Source: Flabesymbios commensalis (Eukaryota > Annelida > Polychaeta > Terebellida > Flabelligeridae). From it: a stretch of DNA of 64,000 nucleotides. Below, in pieces: positions 54,765-63,567 of the stretch. The notes below the pieces were generated by a model. The model searched no databases. It had not been told where the DNA came from and worked only from the letters and a program-made list of their open reading frames with translations. Positions within the stretch are counted from its first letter, which is position 1; each line of letters begins with the position of its first letter. Position numbers and translations under genes: made by a program. The stretch spans positions 2,980,817 through 3,044,816 of the forward strand of contig OZ024916.1 of the NCBI GenBank assembly GCA_964017125.1, written 5' to 3'.

Positions 54765-55126
54765 CCCTGGCCTGTTGCTGACACTTCTGACCGGGGGTGA
54801 TGTATGTGAAAGCGGGCATTCCCAGGCTACGTACCCCTGCTCTATCACGACCTCTGGTGACCAGGGTGGTAACTTCGCGCCCGGTGGGGTGGCAGGGCTT
54901 GACAGATGGTGACTCTGTAAGCTAGGAGAGGGTGACATGAGACCGAGGCTCTACAAGCTAGCAGAGGCACGGGGTGACATCACATCGAGGCTCCTCGAAA
55001 CTGTATCAATGTAACAGCTTCAGAGTTAAAGATCTCCGTATAAATGGATTTAAAAAAATATACAAAAGGAGTCTAAAAAAGTTATTATCCCTGTTTTGAT
55101 AGTCTCTGTATATATCTGTCTATGTT
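54765..55126. other. GC-rich to AT-rich transition, no gene
   Basis: 54770-54990 is GC-rich, with two GGTGACATSACATCGAGGCTC-like segments (near 54929 and 54972). No open frame of interest. Confidence 0.4.
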
Positions 55127-55235
55127 AACCCGATGGGCCTCGCTATAGCGACCCACGCGAGACCAAATATTTGCAAATCTTGATGTTTAAGTACTCAGTT
55201 CATTCCCGATAGCTTTGATTTAACATCTTAACTCT
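55127..55235 (-). mobile_element. MITE family C fragment
   Basis: GTTAACCCGATGGGCCTCGC, GAGACCAAATATTTGCAAAT and TTAAGTACTCAGTTCATTCC, without a full hairpin. Confidence 0.6.
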
Positions 55236-55330
55236 TTTAGTGCTTCATTACTACTTAACATTTTCCTTTCATTTGAAGTTGGCATTGCTCACGCAATTGC
55301 CAACTTCAAATGAAAGGAAAATACCTCCTC
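55236..55330. mobile_element. Family E hairpin, co-varied arms
   Basis: TTTCCTTTCATTTGAAGTTG and CAACTTCAAATGAAAGGAAA pair exactly. Tip GGCATTGCTCACGCAATTGCC. Other E copies have CGTCATTTGAAGCTGGAA here, so both arms have changed together. Confidence 0.75.
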
Positions 55331-55359
55331 ACTTAAAAAACAACCTGCTAAATTTCACA

Positions 55360-55495
55360 ATGGGGGCTTTACTAAAGATTTATGTGTCTGGAGGACAGTG
55401 TCATCTCAATCATCTCACCATCCTCAGGAGGTTCTCCTGGCCCAGTTTAGCCTATATGTGCACAAAGGTGGCCTAAAGCCCGATTCATTTCATTT
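55360..55495 (+). mobile_element. SINE-3, 3' part
   Basis: GTGTCTGGAGGACAGTGTCA, CACCATCCTCAGGAGGTTCT, TTTAGCCTATATGTGCACAA, AGGTGGCCTAAAGCCC. The tRNA-like head is missing. Confidence 0.7.
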
Positions 55496-55674
55496 TTACT
55501 CAAGATTTATACATGCATATTTGTTTAATTTCTGTCAAATTTTAGTTGTGGAAAAACAGAATGAATGCGCTTAAAAGCGTCGCCCGCACTCAAAGGGTTA
55601 AAACCGGTCTAGTGCTTAGCACAGAGCTTATCACTTAAAGTGTACCTAAAGTGTTAAAGAGTACCTTCATAAAT

Positions 55675-56010
55675 TAGAAAATATTTATAAAAAGGGTACA
55701 TTCTTAGAACAAAAGATATTTGAACTGTCTTTGCTCTATAATAACATAGAAAAATGTTTCCCATGCATAGAAATACCTGGTATGTATAGGGAACATTTTA
55801 GGATTTCGTTTTTTCTCGTTTTTCTCGTTTTCGTAGTTTATGCATATGTCCGAAAGAGCTCCATTATAGACTTTAAAATATAAAATGGTACACCCTTATG
55901 TCTTAAAACAGAAATTTGTTGACGGCTCTCTACTGTGCTGTAATATAGAGTGATATGCCACACATACATAGCAGGTATGTACATCATTCCTTTGATCTAA
56001 GAGTGTATTT
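55675..56010. mobile_element. Foldback P relatives
   Basis: GGGTACATTCTTAGAACAAA and the palindromic CATAGAAATACCTGGTATGT, then CACATACATAGCAGGTATGT and ATCTAAGAGTGTATTTTCC, resemble the P copy at 9715-9900. Probably two decayed units. Confidence 0.5.
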
Positions 56011-56159
56011 TCCACAGCTGTTTTCATAGTTAATTTCTGAGAGAGATCCGTAACAAAAGTAAATATATATTTTTCTTAATATCTAACCTGTATTTCCTAT
56101 GTTTTCATAGTCTACGTTTATCTGTATAGTTTAATAACATAGCGACATATTTACATTGT

Positions 56160-56412
56160 ATTATTATTGATTTCTGTGTAGATTTAACGTTTTTTTAAAA
56201 CTCTAGCCATGTGGTGTTTATGATTCATTTAAAGCGAAAACCAATGAAAGAGTGTGTGTCTTATATATATGGCCAAGATGCTTTTTCGCATGTACATGTA
56301 TATAATTATATAAACATATTTCTTTTTTTTGACGATCCAAAGAACATGTGAGTGCCCGTGAAGTATGGTTGAAAACGTATATATACGGCCCTAGCATGAC
56401 GAGTGTTACGGG
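56160..56412 (+). mobile_element. Family E right end
   Basis: ACGTATATATACGGCCCTAG and CATGACGAGTGTTACGG match E right ends. The hairpin is not visible. Confidence 0.45.
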
Positions 56413-56741
56413 TAATAAGTAAGATCATGTTTTTTTCAAGATGCATGTTTCAAGACCACTGATGTGATTAATATATATATCTTAGAGTTTAGAAGGTTAT
56501 AATTTCCCCCGGCGCTCAAAAGTCTAGCCAAACACCCCTGTGCGTTAAGAGGGTGACCTCAGACCCCGGTGGACAAGGTCAGACCAGGGTCAGACCAAGG
56601 TCATACCCCGTACACTCCGGGAAACCCAGGTCACTGACCCCCGCACCCCAGGAAGCTAGCGGCGTCATCCAGGTGATAGTTAACTACCACCTAGTGGGGG
56701 CAGGTAACACCAAGGGCTGACAAATATGAGAAGAGGGAATC
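56413..56741. other. GC-rich patch with GGTCAGACC repeats
   Basis: Between 56560 and 56645 GTCAGACC, GGGTCAGACCAAGGTC and CAGGTCACTGACCCCC recur. No coding frame. Confidence 0.45.
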
Positions 56742-56853
56742 CAGCAAGCACGTGACGCTGTCCCAATGCTGGTTTAATGTTGGGCCAACGTCTACAACGC
56801 TGGCCCAACATTAAATCAGCGTTGGTGCGGCCTCTCGTGTTGTTTGAGAAGCA
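56742..56853. mobile_element. Foldback F copy
   Basis: CCAGCAAGCACGTGACGCTG and GCCTCTCGTGTTGTTTGAG ends. Inner arms CTGGTTTAATGTTGGGCCAA and TGGCCCAACATTAAATCAGC. Confidence 0.85.
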
Positions 56854-56952
56854 CTTTGTAGCAACACTTGATCCATTTTGTTACATTAACAGCTGACATT
56901 CTATCACCCTGTACCCTTCTACTGTCTCAAAGCTCTCACAAAATGTATCGAG

Positions 56953-57712
56953 TTATAGTCGGATTCACATTAAAGGGACATGCGCAGGTCTAAAATAATA
57001 AAAAAAATCGGTGATTTTATTTTAGCTTAATAATTTGACCATATGATGTAAACATGACCATAGACTAGAACTACTATTTTTTTTTAATTTTTGTGCTGCG
57101 CATTCACCAGTTGGGCTAGATATAAAGACGAAATTCCTGATTTCTAATTATTGACAACCATGTCAAAAAGAAATACGGGAATTTTGTCTCTATATCTAGC
57201 CTAAGTGGTAAGTGCGCAGCACAAAAATTAAAAAACTTTTGCAATTCTTGTCTATGGACATGTTTACATCATATGGTCATATTAATAAGCTAAAATAAAA
57301 TCACCGATTTTTTTAATGATTTTAGACTTGGGCATGTCCCTTTAACCGCGGTGAATGATTAATTCACTGATTTCGCAGTCAATTCTCAACCAATTCTCAT
57401 GAAATTATACAAGCAATATTTCCTAGTCATAGGGCGACTATCCCGAAAATTTCATTTAAAAATATTGTATATTTTAAAATGTAGTGAATACAATAAAAAT
57501 GTCACTCTCTATAAACCCATCAGCTTCGTCTCAGAATGTCAAATGGTGTAACTTCTACGATACCTTCTAAAACATCGCGAAATTTCCGGAGTAGTCGCCG
57601 CATGGTTAGACCATTGTCTTTACAAAATGCCATGGAAATTGGTTGAGAATTCATTGAGGAATCCGCGAAATTTATTCACCCTGGTTGATGAATTTAATAT
57701 GAATCTGACGAC
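56953..57712. mobile_element. Foldback J hosting element I
   Basis: The left arm GTCGGATTCACATTAA is interrupted by element I and continues CCGCGGTGAATGATTAATTC and GCAGTCAATTCTCAACC. The right arm, reversed, reads GTCAGATTCATATTAAATTC, then AATAAATTTCGCGGATTCC and ATTCTCAACC. A partial copy is at 61480-61605. About 380 bp without the insert. Confidence 0.75.
56971..57345. mobile_element. Element I, complete foldback
   Basis: TTAAAGGGACATGCGCAGG on the left and GGGCATGTCCCTTTAA on the right. Arms of about 170 bp match through ACCATATGATGTAAACATG and GCGCAGCACAAAAATT. Target is TTAA (or TA within TTTAA, which I cannot separate). A half copy lies at 15594-15790. Confidence 0.85.
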
Positions 57713-57827
57713 AACAATACATATGATAATAATATAAAATATAATCATAACATTTAAAATTAAAGCTCTTAATCACACCTTATTGTAATGGATAAAATTG
57801 TTTTTGGTCAGTTAAACCCTATTTTCT

Positions 57828-58016
57828 AACTTTAGATTCTGTAGTGACGTCTAAAAGCGATCCCCGTGCTGAAAGAATTAAATATTTATGATGGGCGAAG
57901 AACCTTAACATAGGTATTTAAATGAAGCGGAACGAGCAAACTTGGAAATTTCAAATTGAAAAAAAAACCTAAGTCTCCATTGCTTATACAAAAAAATGTC
58001 AGCTTCAAAGGTTAAG
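57828..58016 (-). mobile_element. MITE family A, reduced core
   Basis: GTAGTGACGTCTAAAAGCGA, CCCCGTGCTGAAAGAATTAA and AAATGAAGCGGAACGAGCAA, ending GTCAGCTTCAAAGGTTAA. Confidence 0.75.
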
Positions 58017-58084
58017 AAGAGATGTATTTGAAAATGCAAAACCGTTTCGAAGTGGATTTGTCCCAGTAATCACGATAATATTAC

Positions 58085-58215
58085 GTAACGGAGAAAAAAT
58101 GAAATTTGATTGATCCGTAGATCTGAAGGTATGAGGCAGTATATTGATACCTACGAATAATATCGTGATTAAGTTATTTCTTCGACTTAAAATACAAACA
58201 ATAACCATAATCCAA
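58085..58215 (-). mobile_element. Element H fragment
   Basis: GATTGATCCGTAGATCTGAA and GATACCTACGAATAATATCG form the worn terminal hairpin, followed by CTTCGACTTAAAATACA, all reversed. Confidence 0.55.
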
Positions 58216-58275
58216 ACAGACACAGGACGTTAACCAATACTATATGCATTCGGCATCGTTGGGAAGGCGAGATGC

Positions 58276-58450
58276 ACTGGCACCCGTAGCACTGCTTATG
58301 CGAAGCTATTCTTGTTGCCATCTGATACTAGTATAGTATATATCTATAGCGCTACGGGTGCCAGTTGTGAGATGGGCTCATCTCAGCACAAGTCACCACA
58401 TCAAGCCCGAGCCTTTAGGCGAGGGCTTGATGTGTTGACGAGTGCTGAGA
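58276..58450. repeat. Two adjacent palindromes
   Basis: ACTGGCACCCGTAGC (58276-58290) pairs with GCTACGGGTGCCAGT (58351-58365). TCTCAGCAC and CACATCAAGCCC pair with GGGCTTGATGTG and GTGCTGAGA (58381-58450). GAGATGGGCTSATCTCA links them and recurs at 58569. Confidence 0.75.
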
Positions 58451-58644
58451 TCAGCCGATTTCGCAGTGCCAGTGATGCCGTATGAATTTTCTCGCACTGT
58501 GTTTTCTCGTATGAATGTCTATTTGAAGCGGCGGAATCAGCTGAACAGTGAAGCGTTTTGGAACGAGTGCGAGATGGGCTGATCTCACCATACGTTTTGT
58601 AGTGAAAGCCAAACAGCATGAGTGCGAGAATGCATGTTTATAGT

Positions 58645-58806
58645 TGGTTCACCGTCTGCGACGCTGGTCAAGTACGTGTTTGTCCGGGTGTCCTCAAAGA
58701 TGTGATAGACACCACCTACTTCATGGTCAGTACTATAACCAGAATAGGCGTAGATTCGTTGATACGAGTCTACTGTTTTAGTAATGACGTGACAGGTGTA
58801 TTTAAA
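58645..58806 (-). mobile_element. Element H fragment, left part
   Basis: Reversed: TTTAAATACACCTGTCACGT, then AAACAGTAGACTCGTATCAA. This is the left end of H. Confidence 0.6.
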
Positions 58807-58814
58807 TAACATCT

Positions 58815-58975
58815 AAAATCTGTATTATTATATATATAACAAGTTGACAATCTTGTACATGTACATAAATCTCTCTCATTCCTATGATAAATAAGTCTGT
58901 GATGACTTCCTTTCTGTCAATAAAAATATCTGTCTGTCTGTCTGTATGTCTGTCTGTCTGTATGTCTGTATACTT
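58815..58975 (+). mobile_element. TCTG-tailed retroposon, short copy
   Basis: AATCTTGTACATGTACATAA, AAGTCTGTGATGACTTCC and CAATAAAAATATCTGTCTGT, then a TCTG array with three TATG interruptions. 5'-truncated. Confidence 0.7.
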
Positions 58976-59011
58976 GAGCGTCACTGCTTTGATGTAGACA
59001 CAGATAACATG

Positions 59012-59085
59012 GTCCCCTTGGATATCAAAGGGTGTATCTGCCACTTTGCAAAGTAGCAGATACACCCTTTCATATCCAAGGGGAC
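59012..59085. repeat. Near-perfect palindrome with ATCTGCCACTTTG core
   Basis: TCCCCTTGGATAT and AAAGGGTGTATCTGCCAC pair with GCAGATACACCCTTT and ATATCCAAGGGGA around TTTGCAAAG. The ATCTGC core recalls the ATCTGC subgroup of foldback G. Confidence 0.85.
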
Positions 59086-59104
59086 GATGTTTTTCATGTA
59101 ATGC

Positions 59105-59480
59105 TAAAAAACTACAGTAACTACTTCATTAAAAAGTAACTGCAGTAACAGCAGTAACTGCTCACTTGAAAAGTAAGCAGTTACTGCTGTTTGCCTTTTC
59201 TACACACACAAACACAAACTACAGTAACTGCGTGATTGAAAAGTGAGCAGTTACTGCTATTTACTCCTGCTTTCATTACAAAGACAAAACGAAGTAACTG
59301 ATTGATTTCTAAGTAAGCAGTTACTGTTGTTTGACAAGTTAAAGGCAACAGCAGTAACTGCTTACTTTTAAAAGTAAGCAGTTACTGTTGTTTATCTTTG
59401 AGCTGCAGGATTCTCTTCTGCTATCGAGTACTGGCATACTGACCGCCGAGCAAAGGTTAACAGCAGTAACTGCTTACTTT
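59105..59480. mobile_element. Cluster of foldback G copies
   Basis: Four complete palindromes and one left half lie within 375 bp (marked by GCAGTAACTG and CAGTTACTG at about 59150, 59220, 59295, 59350 and 59462). Spacers such as CACACACAAACACA differ, so it is not a simple tandem array. Confidence 0.8.
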
Positions 59481-59484
59481 CTCA

Positions 59485-59555
59485 ACAGGTTCTCCTGGTC
59501 CAATTTAGCCTATGTGTGCACAAAGGTGGCCTAAAACCCCATTCATTTCATTCAG
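59485..59555 (+). mobile_element. SINE-3 tail
   Basis: CAGGTTCTCCTGGTCCAATT, TAGCCTATGTGTGCACAAAG, GTGGCCTAAAACCCC. It directly follows a G left half, which it may have truncated. Confidence 0.7.
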
Positions 59556-59894
59556 TTACATTTGTTTGTCTACAGGCCTACAAGGCAGATTTGCCTTCAC
59601 ATAAGGCAGGTGGTGTCACGTGACGGTGACCACGTGGTAATCTCATGTTGATTTCACGGATGACAGAACTGAAAATTGAATGAACAAAAACCTGTAACAG
59701 ACATGTTCATTTATTCATGTCATCCGTTGATCGGTTGAGCCCTGGGGCTAAGGCTCAGCTGCGACACCCATTGAGCCTCGGGCGGCTCAGATATCATAAA
59801 AATAGGCACCCATTGAGACCCAGAGCCTGAGATTTCATGATAATCGGCGTTGGTCGCCTGTGCATTTCAGAATAATAACAAATTTGTGTTATGA
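59556..59894. other. Intergenic with a diverged two-unit repeat
   Basis: ACACCCATTGAGCCTCGGGC and GCACCCATTGAGACCCAGAG mark two units about 45 bp apart. No gene. Confidence 0.45.
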
Positions 59895-59995
59895 TGTACG
59901 TCGAGGAGAACGAAAATTCGATAGATTCGTAGATTTGAAAGTACGAAGCCAGTATTTTCAGGTATACGAATCAATCGTTATTAAGTTATTCCTCC
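59895..59995 (-). mobile_element. Element H fragment
   Basis: TCGATAGATTCGTAGATTTG and GTATACGAATCAATCGTTAT flank GTACGAAGCCAGTATTTTC, a decayed terminal hairpin. Confidence 0.5.
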
Positions 59996-60109
59996 TTCTG
60001 AATTGTTTCTATTGTATTTTTCATCACTTGAATGTGGAATTGCTAACTAAATTTCCAGTCTCGTCCAGCTGCTTTAAGAATGACACAACATGCAGCCATA
60101 CAGTGCAGT

Positions 60110-60300
60110 TCAATATGGTCAACTACATTGTGAGTGTGATATGGGCTGATACAGATATACGTCTCATATTGTACCACTGCACAGAGTGTGATATGGGCTG
60201 ATAGCGATATACGTATCATAGTGAAAACCACAGCACAGAGTGTGATATAGGCTCATACAGATATAAGTCTCATGGTAAAAACCACAGCACAGAGTGTGTG
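60110..60300. repeat. 53-bp tandem repeat, three units
   Basis: GAGTGTGATATGGGCTGATA recurs at 60132, 60184 and 60239, and a last partial start is at 60292. It lies within the remnants of an E-type hairpin region (60005-60480), where GTGGAATTGCTAACTAAATT at 60045 and AAATTGCGTTAGAAATTCC at 60400 are opposite-facing E tips. The frame 59860-60201 is not coding. Confidence 0.75.
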
Positions 60301-60469
60301 AAATGACACTAAAATTGATATGGTAGATGTTCACAAAAGAAAAAAAAATTAAAGTTTGAATTTTTTTATCATAAATTGTTTACACATTGGAAGCTGCAAA
60401 TTGCGTTAGAAATTCCAGATTTAAATCTATGGACAATAAACAAAACAATTCAGGAGCACAGGGGTTCAC

Positions 60470-60705
60470 CCTGTCACCGCTAAGCGAGACTATAGGAGTC
60501 TTAAGTCCATTTTTCTAGCCACTTAAATCACAGTTATATTGGCATTGAAAAGAGTGTTTAAACATCAAATTGTGCACATGTTTAGTCTCAAATTAAACAA
60601 ATGTGAGTAATTTTCATCCACTTGAAGTTGTGGGTCGCGGTAGCGAGACACAACTTCAAGTGGCTGAAAATTTAAATTAGTTAATTTTGCGTCTCAAATG
60701 TTGAG
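60470..60705 (+). mobile_element. MITE family C copy
   Basis: CCGCTAAGCGAGACTATAGG start, AAAGAGTGTTTAAACATCAA. Perfect hairpin CCACTTGAAGTTGTGGG...ACACAACTTCAAGTGG with tip TCGCGGTAGCGA. The right end is worn (TTTTGCGTCTCAAATG). Confidence 0.8.
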
Positions 60706-60997
60706 ACAGCACATATAATAACACGATGTTTTTTTATTTGTTCATATTTGTTCATATTTCGTACATTCTGTTTGGTATTTTTTTCTTACGGGTTCCGGTA
60801 ATCAGCCGCAATATCAATCCGAATTACGACAAATTTACATAAATATATCAATAAAAGTTTGTAATATCTAACGGCGATATCGGCATATTTCAAGATCCGC
60901 GGTCAACTCCCATGGTTCATCCAAATGGTAAATAAATACAATATTAAAATATACTCTATGGAAATCTGCAATCTATTCCACACAATTCATAAATATG
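60706..60997. other. Intergenic, nothing recognised
   Basis: AT-rich single-copy sequence. Confidence 0.4.
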
Positions 60998-61078
60998 TTG
61001 GTTCAAGGTTGATCCAGCGTCTCAGGCGTTGGTCCAGCATTGATCCAGCATTGAAACAGCATTGGGAAAGTGATGTGT
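60998..61078. repeat. Foldback F, decayed
   Basis: GGTTCAAGGTTGATCCAGCG, AGGCGTTGGTCCAGCATTGA and CAGCATTGGGAAAGTG. Confidence 0.6.
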
Positions 61079-61103
61079 GTCATGCTGTATAATAAAAGGT
61101 AAG

Positions 61104-61213
61104 CCCAGTCAACACGAGATTCACCCAATGCTGGTTTAATATTGAGCCTGCGTCTGCGATGCAAGCCCTACATTAAAACAGCATTGGGTGAATCTCGTGT
61201 GCTTGCTAAGATA
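61104..61213. mobile_element. Foldback F copy
   Basis: CAACACGAGATTCACCCAAT and GCTGGTTTAAT pair with ATTAAAACAGC and ATTGGGTGAATCTCGTGTGC. GATTCACCC replaces the family's GACGTTGGCCC in both arms. Confidence 0.85.
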
Positions 61214-61479
61214 CATGTTTCGTAACCTGGCATTGGGTCTCAAAGGGTTCTGTGTGCAGACTTCTAGCGACCAGAAGGTTATAATAACAAATGAATAAAT
61301 AAGACGGACGGCTTACGTACGGTGAGTGAGTTTTTTCGTCTGTTATTGCTTTTAGAATCTCCCCCGGTGTGCGGCTATCAGAAAGCCGGTCAAGCTGAAT
61401 CCAACCCCTTAAGTCTTAGGGCTACATTTCACCCTTTAAGCCTTAGGATTAAATCTAAATTAAAATTTTTTTTTTTAAA

Positions 61480-61605
61480 CTTTAGGAATTACATTAACAA
61501 TAATTTTCGCTGATTTCTCAGTCGATTCTCAACCAATTATAACGATATTTTATCAGCAATATTGTTTTGTGATGCGGCGACTAGCCTGAAAATTTAAATG
61601 AAAAT
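61480..61605 (+). mobile_element. Element J, one arm
   Basis: CGCTGATTTCTCAGTCGATT and CTCAACCAATTATAACG, then GATGCGGCGACTAGCCTGAA match the left arm of J at 57360-57450. Confidence 0.65.
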
Positions 61606-61616
61606 ATAGTGTAGAA

Positions 61617-61870
61617 TAACCCTTTCACCACAGAGACCGTCTTCATATGTCAGAATCTGACGTCCATAGACGTCAGATTCTGACTTATAAAGACGGTCAA
61701 CGCGCTGAAATAATTAAAATAAATTATAACGACCGTAGACATTATAACATATATGTACCAAATGAAGCGGAACAAGATCACTAAGAAAGACATTTATGAT
61801 GATTTCAAATTGAAAAAACCCTTTGGTCTCCATGGTTTATACAGCAATATTTCAGCGCTGTAAGGATTAA
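61617..61870 (-). mobile_element. MITE family A, nearly complete
   Basis: AACCCTTTCACCACAGAGAC start. Core GTCCATAGACGTCAGATTCT. Body GAAGCGGAACAAGATCACTA with a small duplication. End TTTCAGCGCTGTAAGGA at TTAA 61867-61870. Confidence 0.82.
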
Positions 61871-62561
61871 AGGGTTAAAACCAGTCTCCATGTAGTGAAA
61901 AGTTACAGTGAATAGTTACAAACCCATTACCTGCATTTCAGAAGTACATGTCAGATGGTTCTACCCAACACACTTATACACTCCGTTGACTAGACCCGGC
62001 CGAAATCGGTTTAAGCAGACCCCACTCTCGTGTCGGTATTTTACGACCGACTGCGTGTGGCTCTGTTATGATAAGACACGCTGATAGGACTGTGATAATT
62101 ACCCTGACCACAAACAGATTCCTTTAGATATGGAAATGAGGCACATAAAAAGTGGCACGCATGTTGTTTAAAAAAATTTCTTTATATACAGGTTTAATTG
62201 ATAATCTTAGGGTTTAATTATATTGATGCAGTAGCTTTTTTTTATATTTCAGACCAGTTATATCATGCTATTAATTGTTTATGATAAACATAATGATATT
62301 CGCGTGATTTATCTATAGGCTTATACGATATAACAAATAAGGTTCGCTTAAGTATCTGGGATTTGAAAATATGATGGTTAGGGAAATGATAATCACGCTG
62401 GAAAGAAAGCGGGCGATCCGGATCGTAATCCGGATCACCCCTAGTGTAATCGATTGTTCCATGGATTGAGGCACACCTCTGGTAAAAAAAAATGTTGTAA
62501 ATGCTTTCATTACTTTCTAAGTAATACGAGAGATTGACAGACATCCAGAGAGACATAGCCT

Positions 62562-62594
<33 letters not shown>

Positions 62595-62697
62595 AGCACA
62601 ACCAGAAATACATATCTCCCAGGCGGAGGTTAAATATGTGCTCATCCACGTATAATGAAAACGTTTAACGATAATATTATTTATACTTATTAACTAG
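61871..62697. other. Intergenic, nothing recognised
   Basis: Includes a GGGCGATCCGGATCG and CCGGATCACCCC inverted pair near 62409-62440 and a CAGA array at 62564-62593. The 97-codon reverse frame (62263-62556) is unrecognised and lacks coding character. Confidence 0.4.
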
Positions 62698-62780
62698 CTA
62701 GCAAACACGAGACGTCGACCCGAGGCTAGTTTAATGTTGTGTATCAGAATTGGGTTAATGTCTTTTTATTTGTGATACCA
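62698..62780. repeat. Foldback F, right arm worn
   Basis: AGCAAACACGAGACGTCGAC, CTAGTTTAATGTTGTGTATC and AATTGGGTTAATGTC. Confidence 0.65.
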
Positions 62781-62952
62781 CTCGTTGCTTGGTCACATAA
62801 TTATTATGTGTCAAGTGGGATAGCTGATTTTAAACAATAAACACGGTTCTTGTTGAGCAGTGACACAGTTGACATTTTGACACAGGAAACAGTTGACATT
62901 TTGTGACACAAGCGATGAAGGATAAACACAAAACACCTGACGTGTACATTTA

Positions 62953-63213
62953 TTAACCCTTTTCCTGCTGAATTGTTTAAGTTGTATTTTTCGTCATTTA
63001 AAGCTGGAATTGCTAACGCAATTTCCAGCTCCAAATGACGAAAAATATTACTCACTGTTTGTGAAAAATAGACATGTCCAATATTAAATTATTGGATCAA
63101 CTAAGCATGTACCAAAAACTATTTTATCAAATTAACATGATTAGGTGATTTTTTTATTGATTTAAAACATCCTTAACCCCGTATATATATGGGACTAGGA
63201 GGGCAAGGGTTAA
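62953..63213 (+). mobile_element. Family E, complete copy
   Basis: TTAA at 62953-62956 and 63210-63213. Left end CCCTTTTCCTGCTGAATTG, right end GGGACTAGGAGGGCAAGGG. The hairpin at about 62985-63047 has 29-bp arms and tip AATTGCTAACGCAATT. The last repeat before the host gene. Confidence 0.85.
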
Positions 63214-63425
63214 CTGTGATCCCGATGCAAGTAGGTCCACTTCCGGTATGACTGATCATGATTTCGGAATTAGGCCTATCTTTCTATCTAACATGTCTAA
63301 GGGATGAAATTATTTCCTGGTATAAAAATGTCCACTTTGCATAGACTCTGCTAAAAAGATTGGAATTGACATATCATTTCCTGGCCCTATCTAAATCTGT
63401 CTAATTAGCATCATATCTGACTACA

Positions 63426-63433
63426 TATATATA
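63426..63433 (+). promoter_or_regulatory. TATA-like box upstream of the terminal gene
   Basis: TATATATA lies 135 bp before the ATG at 63568. A start site about 30 bp on would fall near 63456-63465 (AATTCATTGCGCAGTT), leaving a 5' leader of about 100 bp. The interval 63214-63567 holds no repeat I recognise. AT-rich DNA often contains such boxes by chance. Confidence 0.35.
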
Positions 63434-63567
63434 GCTACCAGTTACTGATGGAATTCATTGCGCAGTTATTGTTGTCTGTAGCTTCACGTTTTAAAGGACT
63501 TCAACCGTTTAAAAAAAATATAACTTAGAACTTTATGGATGCCTAATAATGCCGGCTTATAGTCACC

